Origin: Chamaecyparis obtusa
Lineage: Eukaryota; Streptophyta; Pinopsida; Cupressales; Cupressaceae
Direction of reading: 5' to 3'
Assembly (NCBI GenBank): GCA_027943335.1
Contig: BSBK01001579.1
Location: forward strand, 561,001 to 625,000
Length of the DNA: 64,000 bases
Both the position numbers and the translations under genes were made by a program. Positions 1 to 9,886 of this stretch are shown piece after piece (position 1 is the first letter of the stretch; the number at the start of each line of letters is the position of its first letter). The notes beneath the pieces are model-generated. The model saw nothing but the letters and a program-made list of their open reading frames with translations, was not told where the DNA came from and did no database searches.

Positions 1-1815
1 TCTTGCTAAGTACCATTTGAACTTTTCAAATGCTTCTGATTTTTCTCTTAAATACATAACAGTCATCATTCTAGAATAATCATCAACGAAAAGAATAAAG
101 AATTTATCTCCAGTATAGCTTTGTATTCCAATAGGTCCACATAAATCAGTATGCACAATTTCCAAAATTTCTTTAGACTGATAGTTCTTACTCTTGAAAC
201 TAGTTTTACTCATTTTGCCAATCTAACAATTCTTACATAGACCAGTGTCAGGTTTCTTCAAAGTAGGAATGCCTCTAACCTTCTTGAATTTGCTTATTTT
301 TATCATGTTATCAAAATTCACATGACATAACCTTTTGTGCCATAGCCAACTTTCTTCTATTTGAGCAATAAAGCATGAATATTCATTGAGATCAAGATAA
401 AATAAGTTACCTTTTGTTTGTTTGCCTGATCCAATGAGTTTTCCTTTTCCATCCAGCAGTCTTGCTTGACCATTCATGAATTCAACCTTGAAACCAGTGT
501 TGATTAGCTGTGCTACACTTAAAAGATTATGTTTTAGTCCTTCAACCCAGTAAGCATTATCACATATGAGTTCTTTGGTTAAAGAGATTCTTCCTTTTCC
601 TTTTATACAACAAGGTTCATTGTTTCCAAATCTTACATTACCACTATCACAGTCTTCTAGATATTCAAATTTTGTCTTGTCACCAGTCATGTGGTGTGAA
701 CATCCGCTGTCTATTATCCATATATCATCTTTGCTTATATGAGAAATAAGTGCCATCTTATCTTCATCATCATCAGATTCATCTTTTATAGCAATAAAGA
801 CAATTTCTTCTTCACTATCATCAGAATCTTTAGCCATAAAACATGATTTCTTACCTTTATCCTTGTATGATTTGAAATTCTTTTTGCCATAGTACTTGTG
901 ACTTCTCTTTTCTTCTTTGACTTGCTTGTTTGGGCACCTAGCTGCAATATGTCCAATTTCTTCACATGAAAAATAGATTAAAGGAGTTTTACCTTTATAT
1001 TTACCTTTCCCTCTAGAGTACTTCTTTGCAAGTAATGCTTCTACAATTTCAAGATCACTATCAGAACTTTCTTCTGATTCTTCTTCACTTTCTGACTGAA
1101 CTTCTTTAATTTTCTTGTTCTTCTTTAATGAAATCTTGGCCTCAAATGCTGATTCAATATTTTTGGAACTAGGAACATAGTTATCATAGTTGTCTAATTC
1201 AAAAGCTGTCAATCTTCCAACTAAAGCATCCAAAGTTATATTGTGGTTTGTTTCACATCTTCTTTCTTGAATAGCTGATACTCTTATTGCATAGATAGGG
1301 AGTAGTGTTCTGAGTACCTTACTTATAACAGTCTCATCTGAGATTGTTCCTCCAGAAGCTCTAATTGCACTTACACTTGCTTTGATTCTTTCGACATATT
1401 TTGCAATGTTTTCATCTTCCTTCATATTCATCTTGTCAAACTGTCCTCTTAGGCTTTCTGCTTTGGCTATTTTCACATTTGCATCACCACCATATATTTT
1501 CTTCAGTGCCACCCACATTTCATATGCAGTAGTGCAGTCTTTGATATCATCAAATTCTTCATAGCTGAGAGCAGATGCAATGTCTATCATCATAGTGTTG
1601 TGAGTCTTTTTATCTGCAATGTCTTCAACAGTTAATGTGCCATTAGGAATTTTGTATTCTTCATCAATGTATTTGCATCCTGAATCACCAATGGAAGCCA
1701 GATGAAGTCGCATGAGACCTTGCCATGCTGAAAAGTTATCTCTGTTAAGCTTTGGAATTTCCCTCTTGTAAGACATCCTGATCTTTAGCTTAGGTCCTTG
1801 AAACCCTTCCTGCAA
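1..1815 (-). pseudogene. copia gag-protease-integrase polyprotein, 5' part
   Basis: Seen on the minus strand: an open frame of about 530 codons. Order: a gag domain of the UBN2 type beginning near MSYKREIPKLNRDNFSAW; an acidic Ser/Glu stretch; a zinc knuckle FSCEEIGHIAARC; the aspartic protease site WIIDSGCSHHMTGD; and the HHCC pre-integrase finger (WHKRLCHVNF, then CKNC). At 223-225 an in-frame TAG stands where relatives have Gln after CKNC. Beyond it the same frame stays open and reads into the integrase core with the first catalytic Asp (IVHTDLCGPI) up to the window edge. The knuckle lacks its first Cys, which is replaced by Tyr. Known: such polyproteins make the particle, protease and integrase of copia elements. 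Inference: recently inactivated, since only one stop is visible in about 600 codons. The upstream Met (MQEGFQ) is also possible as start. Confidence 0.92.
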
Positions 1816-1824
1816 GCACCAAAA

Positions 1825-1836
1825 GCTCTGATACCA
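1825..1836 (-). other. copia primer-binding site
   Basis: The minus strand reads TGGTATCAGAGC two bases after the LTR end. This is the complement of the initiator tRNA-Met 3' end used by most plant copia elements to prime minus-strand DNA synthesis. It fixes the LTR/internal boundary. Confidence 0.93.
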
Positions 1837-2115
1837 ATTGATGGAATATGGATGAAGTGACTGAGAGGGGGGGGTGAATCAGTCAACCATAAAAACACTT
1901 CACTATTAATTCTTTATAGATCCCTTAGGATATCTTAAAAATGTTATCTGTTTTAGCACTCGGTAAATAGATTGCAGTAACTTTGAAGATGCAGAAAGTA
2001 TTAGCAATATTATCTTTAGATATTCATCAACACATGTATATGATTGAGAAAGCAATTAAGAACACAAGAGACACAAGATTTAACGTGGAAACCCAATATG
2101 GGAAAAACCACCAAT

Positions 2116-2372
2116 GTATCTAGATACTGATTTTCACTTTTCTGAAGTGATGCCCGGTTAGAAGCCAACCCGGTAAAAGGTTACAAAACACACTGTTAGG
2201 TGTGACCTTGTTAGAGGATTTAAAACACCCTGCAAGGAGTGGCCTGGTAAGAGGTCTTGAAAACAATTCAATGGAATTGTCACCTTGTTAGAGGATTTAC
2301 AATATGGTTGTTAAACCAACTCGGTTAAGAGATTTAGAATTCACTGTTACAATGATAAGAAGGTAACAATGA
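2116..2372 (-). repeat. hairpin-plus-linker modules in copia R/U5
   Basis: About six modules of roughly 35-40 bp. Each has an inverted repeat followed by a similar linker (CCTTGTTAGAGGATTT, CCTGGTAAGAGGTCTT, CTCGGTTAAGAGATTT). The arms differ between modules but pair within each: GTATCTAGATAC (2116-2127), TCACTT/AAGTGA (2134-2150), CACAC/GTGTG (2189-2204), ACAATTC/GAATTGT (2263-2280), TGGTT/AACCA (2305-2318), CACTGTTAC/GTAACAATG (2342-2371, one mismatch). The module near 2226-2241 pairs only weakly. Sequence is given as on the plus strand; an RNA from the element (minus) would fold equally. Confidence 0.75.
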
Positions 2373-2572
2373 AAAAGTGACCTGTATAATAATGCAACTG
2401 TCTTGCTGATTACAGATCTCTGTTCTGCATAATTCTGATCCTTTCTGATCGAATAAATCTCTGCTGCTCCTCAAGGATATCTGAACATCCTTCACAAATT
2501 CGCATATACCTTTCCTTCGTTTCTTCTGTAAATCTTCTGCTGTATTATATTTATTTTTCACATTTGACCTTT

Positions 2573-2580
2573 TATTTATA
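2573..2580 (-). promoter_or_regulatory. TATA box of copia LTR
   Basis: The minus strand reads TATAAATA followed by AAAGG, in the middle of the LTR with about 470 bp upstream and 735 bp downstream. This is the usual place for the U3 promoter of an LTR. The start site is inferred to lie about 30 bp further on, near 2545. Confidence 0.6.
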
Positions 2581-2708
2581 TGATTTTGGATTTATCAAAT
2601 CGACATTATTTAGTATAACAGTTGGCTGAATTAAGCAAACTCTATTTGCAAAAATCCTTCAAGGGCCGATAGTGCTCGGTGACCATAACTTTCTATAATC
2701 TTTCGGTG

Positions 2709-2963
2709 ACCGAGGGAACTCGGTAAACACTGACAATCCTTTACCTTTTGATAACCGACTGAACTCGGTAAACACTAACTTTTCTTTGATGACCGAGTGA
2801 ACTCGGTAAATACTAACTTTTCTTCGATGACCGAGTGAACTCGGTAAACACTAACTTTTCTTCGATGACCGAGTGAACTCGGTAAACACTATCTTTTCTT
2901 CGATAACCGAGTGGACTGGGTAAGCACTAAATATTCCTGTCTGGCAGACCGACTGAGCTCGGT
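2709..2963 (-). repeat. tandem ACCGAG-CTCGGT hairpin array in copia U3
   Basis: Seven copies of a 16-bp hairpin motif, consensus ACCGAGTGAACTCGGT (6-bp stem, 4-nt loop), begin at 2709, 2754, 2792, 2830, 2868, 2906 and 2948. Central copies repeat every 38 bp, with spacer AAACACTAACTTTTCTTCGATG; outer copies are spaced 42-45 bp and carry single stem mismatches. The array lies upstream of the TATA box on the minus strand. Confidence 0.9.
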
Positions 2964-3054
2964 AGGAACTTATTGCTGCGGACTATGACATAGTGTGACA
3001 TCAAAGACAATACATAATTGAGTAGCAATTTCCTTCAGACAATTATTTCCAACA

Positions 3055-4688
3055 CAAACAACATTGTTGAGTATGAAGATTTAACAAATAGACTTAAGAT
3101 GGCCATCAAATGGAGAATCATAGAGTTACACATCTATGGGGATTCACAGCTGATAATCAACCAAGTCAATGATGAATATCAAACAAAAGATGAGAAATTG
3201 GTACCTTACAAGAAAATGGTTGATTCCTTGAAATGATACTTCACATTTGTCACATTTTAGCAAATCCCTAGAGCAAAAAACAAAGCAGTTGATGCTATGG
3301 CTACACTTTCTTCACTCCTTCAATTAGAGCAACATGAATCCAAATTTGAATTCCTGGTGGAAGAGTTGCATCACCCTATCTATGACTCCCAAGAAATTCA
3401 TGTCACATGTACCCTTGTTGGTCATGAGTCATCTTGTTATGGTGCCATTTACTCATACCTTCATGATGGTTTTATTCCTGAAACCTTTAATTGATTTGAA
3501 CACAGAAACTATACTCGAAATGCCTCTCATCATACCCTTATCTCTAGTGATTTGTATAGGAAGGGTCTAGATGGAACACTTATTAGATGCTTATAAAAGG
3601 AAGAATCTAACCAAGGTTAGTTGACATTCATGAGGGCATGTGGGGGACATTCCAATGGTCTTACCATGGCCCAAAGGTTGCTTAGGGTGGGGTACTATTG
3701 GCCTACGATGCAGATTGATGCAGTAGCTTTTGAAAAGTCATGTGAAAATTTTCAAAAACATGTTAACCTAATACATGCTCTAGGTAGAGAGATCATTCCT
3801 TCTATATCTCATTGGCCATTTCAACACTAGGCCTTTGATCTTGTTGGGAAGATTCATCCCAACTCATCAAGTGGACACAAGTTTATTATCACTACTACTA
3901 ATTACTTTACTAAATGGGTAGAAGTTGTCCCACTTTCTGTTTCCTTGAGCAAGATAGTCTCTCTATTCATTATGAACCATATCATCTGTCGATATGGAGT
4001 GCCTTTTGAGATTATCACTAACAATGGAGGTCAGTTAAAAAATAAAGACCTTAAACAACTTTGCATAAAATTCAAGATTAAACAACATTGGTCCTCCATT
4101 TACTTCCCGCAAGGAAATGGTCAAGCAGAGGCATCAAACAAAACCATCCTTAAGATCCTACATAGAACAGTTTGTAAGAATGGTAGAGATTGGCATTTAT
4201 AGATAAATCTATCTTTGTGGGCTTATAGAATGAGTATTCATACTCCTACTTGGGCTACTCCTTTTTCCCTTACATATGGTGTTGAAGCAATGTTACCTTT
4301 AGAGGTTGAGATTCCTTCACTTAGATTTTCCCTCAAAGGTCTAGTTATAGATGAAGACTACCGCACCACGAGACTTCAGGAGTTAGAACTTATAGATGAG
4401 AAATGTCAAGCATCATTTGACCATATGCGGATTTATCAAAAGTGCATGTCCAAAGCCTTCAACAAAAAGGTTCACCCTAGAGAATTCCAAGTGGGAGATC
4501 TTGTCCTACATGAAAATCCTAAAAATGAACAGCATAGAGATCAAAAGGGAAAATTTGAACCTAATTGGCTTGAACCTTACATCATTACAACAACTTTTGG
4601 GACATGTGCTTATTTATTATCTACTGTAGAGGGAGAGTAGCTCCCTAGTCCTATCAATGTCTTGCACCTAAAGAAGTTCTATCCATGA
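3055..4688 (+). pseudogene. Gypsy-1 pol remnant: RNase H and integrase
   Basis: The plus-strand reading begins inside the second RNase H (NNIVEYEDLTNRLKMAIKW, then HIYGDSQLIINQV). It passes through the linker before integrase (NKAVDAMATLSSLLQLEQHE) into integrase: a zinc-finger part (GYYWPTMQ), catalytic region (AFDLVG; IITNNGGQ; GNGQAEASNK) and the C-terminal part with EFQVGDLVLHENPKN, ending KKFYP then a stop near 4688. Breaks: stops at 3234-3236, 3258-3260, 3828-3830 (Trp to stop) and 4201-4203, plus frame changes near 3500-3620. The second catalytic Asp of the DDE triad is Asn (NNGG instead of DNGG), so the integrase would be inactive even without stops. The start is cut by the copia insertion. 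Confidence 0.88.
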
Positions 4689-6686
4689 TACTCATTCTGT
4701 TTGGGGGCATCCTTTATACATACTTATTGATCCTAAAAAAATCCTAAAAATGGTATATTGTCAAAAATTCTAAAAATTAAAAAATGTCTTGAAAAAATGA
4801 TCATCTTAGTGAAAACCTAGCAATAGGTGCTTTGATATATCTCAAAAAAATTATATATTCCAAAAATACAAAAAAATCAAAAATTTCAAAATTTTAAAAA
4901 AAATAGAAAAAGTGCCTTGGTGAAAACTTGGAAACAAGCACCTTAGTAGCAAAAATACAAAAAAATTATTATAAAAGTCCTAAAATTTTTATGTTTTTTT
5001 TTTTTTTAAATTGTAATAAAAATTCAAGTGGTGAAAACTTGGAATCAGACACTACTGGAGGCCTTTGCACCCTTGTTTCTTAGCATGTGTCCTTGACACT
5101 TAGCCTTTCTCCATCATTCCTTGTCCTTGTTGCCTTGGTTTGGAATTGGTCTTTGTCCTTATATAGGGGGCATAACTGTGTTAGCTTTGGTCTCTTGGAT
5201 GCGTTAGTCTTTAGGACGCCTCACAAATGGTGTTTTTCAACACCTCCCCAACTATGTTTTTCAACACAACCCCTGACATCGAGTGTTTTTCAACACTTCT
5301 TGGCTTGGTCTTGCCCAGTTTTGTCATGTGATCTTACCTGCTTGCAAGCATTCAATCCTTATCCTCAAAACTCAGTATCAGTTAACACACTTAAATTTTT
5401 AAACACAACACTTAATGCTTGAGCTATGTCATGATCTTTTCTTTGTGTACTGACTGTTATTGATTTTTGTTGATTGTCCTTGTATAATAGGTCTCTTTAG
5501 GATGTATAGCTAGAGGACTTGGGGCATGGGGCATGCTTTTATTTTCTTTCTTCTTGTGGGTGTGGTCTTGAAACTCTATAGTGTCTCTTGTTGTCCCCTT
5601 GAAACACTTAGGAGATTTGAGGCATCATCCTTGACTGGTTTTGCACAACCATTCTTATGGTCATCTCGACATTTATGCCTTGATGCAAGTGTGGTTTTGC
5701 TACATTAAATTGGGTAAGCTAACATCGAAGTCATCTTGACCTTTATGTCTTTGATGCTTATGTTATAATCTTTCCACATTCCAATCCAATATAAATTACA
5801 TTCATATCTTAATAGTTGTGTTTTTTACTAGTGATGATTGCGTGATTTTCTGATGTCCATTAATAATGGCCCAATGATGAAAATAAGTTCCTTAACATTC
5901 TTTAATGAATGATGAACACAAAATCCTATGTTACATTTTCTCTATTGCAAGTACACCTTTGCATTTTCATGTAGCTTGTATTGTTAGACTTCATGTTAAT
6001 TTGCATTTTTAGGCTGCATTATGAGTTTGAGAGGGTTTTCCTTCATCTTTCTTTTAAATTTTTAATCAACTATGGTCACATTTTGATCTTCATTTCATTA
6101 TCTTCTTTCGTGATCTCAATCAAAATTTTCTTATATCTTAAACAGTTGATTGATTTTGAGGCATTCTCTTTCTTGAGGCAAATTCTCTTTCTTCTCTCCT
6201 TTTCTTTTCACCTCTTCCAAACTTATATCTTCCATTCTCTTTCACCCCACTTCTTTTCTTCTTATTCAACCTTGGGGCATAATCTTTCATGCTTGATGGT
6301 TTGCCCTGGTTCTGTGATTCTTATTTCTTTCATCTTACATCAAGAACCTTATCTTTAGTTCAATTTGATCAAATTTATCAATTTATTGTTTCTCCTCTAT
6401 CTCATTTTGATTTCGATCATGAGGGGGCAATACCTATCAAACTTCAATCCTTGATTCAGCTTTATCAAATCTATCAATTGCTTCGCTTGGGGCAACCTTG
6501 CTTAAGACTTGACAATTACCTATTTACAGGGGTGTTGGCCTTGTCTTTTTCAATCAACTTATCTTTGTCCTAATGTGTTCCCATCTGTTGATCACATGTC
6601 TGGGTTATTTTCTGATCCCAAATCGATCTCACATTTTAACTTCATTCTTTGACTACATGTATTCCCATAAAGATCACACATTACCC
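4689..6686 (+). other. Gypsy-1 tail between pol and 3' LTR
   Basis: Non-coding, AT-rich. Three copies of a motif around GTGAAAACCT(A/T)GGAAACAGGCACC lie at about 4806-4837, 4914-4950 and 5030-5058 in A-rich linkers; the same triplet is found in Gypsy-2 and Gypsy-3 at this place. Two diverged copies of a TCATCTCGACATTTATG-like segment (about 5660 and 5730) have counterparts in the other two tails. Open stretches of 60-125 codons here show no known domain and I treat them as chance. Confidence 0.7.
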
Positions 6687-6699
6687 AAAGAGGGGCAAA
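6687..6699 (+). other. Gypsy-1 polypurine tract
   Basis: AAAGAGGGGCAAA sits directly before the LTR start TGTATGCACCC. It matches the Gypsy-2 tract AAAGAGGGACAAAA, which also directly precedes its 3' LTR. It would prime plus-strand DNA. Confidence 0.8.
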
Positions 6700-7780
6700 T
6701 GTATGCACCCTAAAATGGCCGCCTAGACTTTGGGCCCACATTCATCAATTTCTTCAATCAATGCTTTGCAATATTTTTAATTTATCAATTTCCTTGATCA
6801 AATTGTAATTAATTCAAATATCTCAATGTTTCATAAGGTTTGATCATTTCATCCTAAGTTTTATTTAACTAAGAGAACATGCTCCATTTTAATTAAATAA
6901 AAAAATCTTTTAATTAAATAATAAAATCACTTTATCCTAAGCCACATTTAATTAAAAGAACAAATCTCTTTTAAATAAATAAAAAATCTTTTAATTAAAT
7001 AATGGAAACCACTTTGCTAAAAATAATAAATAAATAATAAAATAAAAAGAAAAAGAAAAAGACTTTTTGTCTACACATTGAATGCACACTTTCCAAGATG
7101 AGTGGAATTTCCTTTTGCCTCTTAATCTCTTCCACACATCTTTTTGCCTCTTAACCATGTCCATTGATTTTGCCTCTTGAGAATCTTGAGAACATGGATC
7201 AACCAAGATTTAATCTCCACCATTGCTCATTTCTTTTTTCCTCTTAATCTTGACCATCCAAGATTTTTTATAAGGAGCCTTCTCTTTCTCATTTTCAGAT
7301 AAAAGATTTTAAGTACTCTTATGTTGCAGATTTGGAGAGCGATTTTGAGCACTTGAGCTTGAACTTTACAACTTCTCTTTTCTTGTCTTCTTCTCTCATG
7401 CATTCATGGAAATCCATTTAGATTACTCTTGCACTTGCATATTAGATTAGATTCATATTTTCTTTTGTAGAATAATCTTGCATAAGCCTTTCCTTTCATA
7501 GATTAGTTTTCTTTCATGCATTGTTATCATATAGAATAGCTTCCATTTTCATTTGCATGCATACTTGATGATCATGGAGACTAGCATTCTTGATTTTCCT
7601 CTTTGAATCTCTTATTTTATGGTGTACTTGCATGGGCACAAACTAGGTCTAAACTAAGCGCCTTCATCATAAACCTTTGCACTCGATGAATAGAGAGCTA
7701 TGGGTCACCATGTGAGACCTCATTCTTGAGAAATCTTGGATATAATGACTCATAGAAGTGTGTCAAAATTTTAGCACACA
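6700..7780 (+). repeat. Gypsy-1 3' LTR (about 1.08 kb)
   Basis: Starts TGTATGCACCC after the polypurine tract. The right end is placed at ATTTTAGCACACA (7780) by analogy with the Gypsy-2 LTR end ATTTTCACACACACA; with no second LTR in the window the end is uncertain by 10-20 bp. A TATA-like TTATAAGG lies near 7269-7276. Rich in TTAATTAAATAA stretches (6880-7040), as are the Gypsy-2 LTRs. Confidence 0.72.
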
Positions 7781-8614
7781 CCTGACATTTAAAAAAACCA
7801 TGGGCTTATTACTGCACTTCTTGAGCATTTTCATTCTGAGATGCAGACCTTTCACCTCCTGATAGGGGAGCTTACTGTTACTCCAGAGGACATGTATAGT
7901 ATACTATGGATTCCATTTCATGGCCCTTGCCCAAACTACATTAGTTTGAGTAATACAGGTTTAGTTTCTTTTAGATCATTGTTCGGTGTTGATGAGCAGA
8001 TCACCTAGTAGATCTCATGGGAGGCACTAGTGCAATGGTATGGACAGACACATGGATTTGAGTGCACTATAGGTGGGATGATCAGAGGGATCATCATGTC
8101 AAATCGACAGTAGTGTGGTCTTCTGATGGGTTGGGCCCCTATGGTACAACGATTGATGGCTGGTCTCATTGAGCTTGGTTACAATCAGTGTCTTCTAGCA
8201 CATATGTTTTTAGAGATGCATGAGATCATCTACCATGAGGTGAAATCATTTCCATCAGGAGTCCTTGTACTACAAATCTGGGACTGGGAGCATATCTCCA
8301 TCTGTAGGCTGATATGTGGAGATAAGCGTCAGCCACATGAGCCAATGATATACAGATATTCAAGCTACATCACACAGGTTAGGATGGGTTGTACTAAGTA
8401 CTGGAGGTGTCTGCTCAATGATATGATTGTTTTTACCTAGCAGTCATATTTATAGGTAGAGGTGTGGCCCGCCTCTCATGTTTAGTTCAGATACTTCTTC
8501 CAGAGTCAAATTTTGATTGGCCGGTCTTCCACTATTTTAGAGATTTTTCTGATCACTAGAGTATAGAGACAGTACAACATCATTCAGGATGTCTCTCAGG
8601 ACTTTACTTCATAT
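7781..8614 (+). pseudogene. plant mobile domain (PMD) gene remnant, part 1 of 3
   Basis: From about 7803 the plus strand reads GLITALLEHFHSEMQTFHL, LIGELTVTPEDMYSILWIPF, then SWEALVQWYGQTHGF and later FPSGVLVLQIWDWEHISICR. This resembles the plant mobile domain, a transposase-related domain of MULE- and retroelement-linked and some host genes. The N-terminus is missing: the reading starts directly at the Gypsy-1 LTR edge. In-frame stops include a double TAG near 8008-8013 and others near 8113, 8437, 8452 and 8482; several fit CAG to TAG. The reading ends at FTSY, where Gypsy-2 inserted, and resumes in frame at 23744. Domain family named from motif memory, not from a search. Confidence 0.68.
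8610..8614. repeat. target-site duplication CATAT, left copy
   Basis: CATAT precedes the Gypsy-2 left LTR and is repeated exactly at 23739-23743 after the right LTR. Removing the element with one copy restores the PMD frame (FTSY-AQMV). Confidence 0.95.
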
Positions 8615-9872
8615 TGTGTGTGTGAAAATTGTACATGATCTATAGACACAACACTCAATAAAACATTAGAGGTTAGCTAAAATCAAAATCCTGCAAAATT
8701 GAAATCTATCTAACCAAGCGATTTACTGCCTTCTAGTAGGTGCGAGATTAATGTTCTCAGATTGTAATCGAGATCAGTGACCTGGACGACACCTAGATGA
8801 AGGATTTGAATGCAAAAGATGGATATGAAATTGAATGCAATTAATCTATATTTTTGATATTTTCTATGCAATAAGAATGATAAATTGATATGCTATGGAT
8901 ACTAAATGATCTAACAATGAAGATTCTAACAATGATATGAAAACTATGAAATTCTATGCTAAGATATAAAAGCTATGCAATTGAAATTGATCTCACAACG
9001 CTTTGAATTCGCAAGTTGATTCCTCAGCCTCCAATTCTCCAGCGTGATTGTGCAAAATATGAGATGAGATATGAAGAGCTGAAGCCTTTAATTTATAGAA
9101 ATCCAGGGCTTTGGAGGTGCATGGATAAAAGCCATAAATCACTCAAATTAACTCATCTTGATTTTTGAGTTATCTGATCATGAAAGATAGTTAATTCTCA
9201 AAATCATGCAAAAATAGCTTTTTAACTCAAATTAGAGTTTAGATCAGCTTTTTGAACTCCAAAAGGATGTTGAGTTCCAAAAAGTTAATAACTTGCATTG
9301 ATTTTCTGATTTGGAGTTTAACTATTTCTTTTGAATATGCATAATAATTAAGAATTAAATAAATAAATAAAGTGATTTATCCTCAACTCAACTGATTTTT
9401 GAAAATAAATAATTAATTTATGGGTTAATCAATGATTTAATCAAACTTTTATTAAAAACTATATTATTAAATAATGACAACATGCTTTAATTAATTAAAT
9501 AAGAATTTAATCAATTAAAGATAGGAATTTTGATCTATTGTCAAAATTAAATAATACAATTAATAATAGATAGAATTAAATTTAATTAAACAATTAAGTG
9601 GCAAATATTAAATCTAATTAATTAAATATGAAAATATTCAATTAATCAAACTTTAGGATAAATGTGATTTATTGCCAAATAATTATAAAATTTAATTTAA
9701 TTAAGATAATTAAGAATATTACTAGGAATATTCCCCGATGCAGAATTTAAGATAATCAATTATGTTTCGATGATGTTTAGATGTGCCTTAGGTTGGGACT
9801 TTGATGTCGATTTTGTTCGATTTGTTGATGTAGGAGGTTAATGAACTTATAGCCCATTTTTGGGGTATTACA
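8615..9872 (-). repeat. Gypsy-2 3' LTR
   Basis: 1258 bp, TG...CA ends, near-identical to 22481-23738. On the minus strand it starts TGTAATACCCC and ends in a (CA)5 run. Differences from the other LTR cluster in the U5-side 300 bp. A TATA-like TATAAATTAAAGG on the minus strand lies near 9090-9105. Confidence 0.96.
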
Positions 9873-9886
9873 TTTTGTCCCTCTTT
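9873..9886 (-). other. Gypsy-2 polypurine tract
   Basis: The minus strand reads AAAGAGGGACAAAA directly before the 3' LTR. Purine-rich and adjacent to the LTR, as needed for plus-strand priming. Confidence 0.88.

Larger units (their letters stand above)
1..3054 (-). mobile_element. Ty1/copia LTR retrotransposon, left part outside the window
   Basis: Seen: on the minus strand the order is 5' LTR (3054 down to 1839), a primer-binding site, then gag, protease and the start of integrase running off base 1. This domain order, with integrase before reverse transcriptase, is that of copia elements. The right edge ends in TTCCAACA and abuts a Gypsy-1 RNase H coding frame, so the copia element jumped into Gypsy-1. 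The expected 5-bp target duplication would be CAAAC (3055-3059), but its partner lies outside the window. RT, RNase H and the 3' LTR are not visible here. Confidence 0.93.
1839..3054 (-). repeat. copia 5' LTR (1216 bp)
   Basis: On the minus strand it starts TGTTGGAA (3054) and ends TTCCATCA (1839), a short imperfect inverted repeat with TG...CA ends, directly followed by the primer-binding site. A TATAAATA box on the minus strand (2573-2580) divides it. Upstream (U3) holds a tandem hairpin array at 2709-2963; downstream, in what should be transcribed R/U5, lies a second set of hairpin modules at 2116-2372. The matching 3' LTR is outside the window, so age cannot be estimated. Confidence 0.88.
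3055..7780 (+). mobile_element. Gypsy-1: decayed Ty3/gypsy (Tat-type) element, 3' half
   Basis: Plus-strand element lacking its 5' half, which lies beyond the copia insertion and outside the window. It keeps the end of pol (RNase H and integrase), a roughly 2 kb non-coding tail, a polypurine tract (6687-6699) and a 3' LTR (6700 to about 7780). Its protein closely matches Gypsy-2 and Gypsy-3, so all three are one lineage. Tat-type assignment rests on the second, archaeal-type RNase H before integrase, seen whole in Gypsy-2, and on the long tail. Confidence 0.85.

Noticed and set aside
5087..6573. Plus-strand open frames in the Gypsy-1 tail (up to 125 codons, hydrophobic)
   Set aside because: T-rich sequence gives Phe/Leu/Ser-rich chance frames; no counterpart in sister elements.
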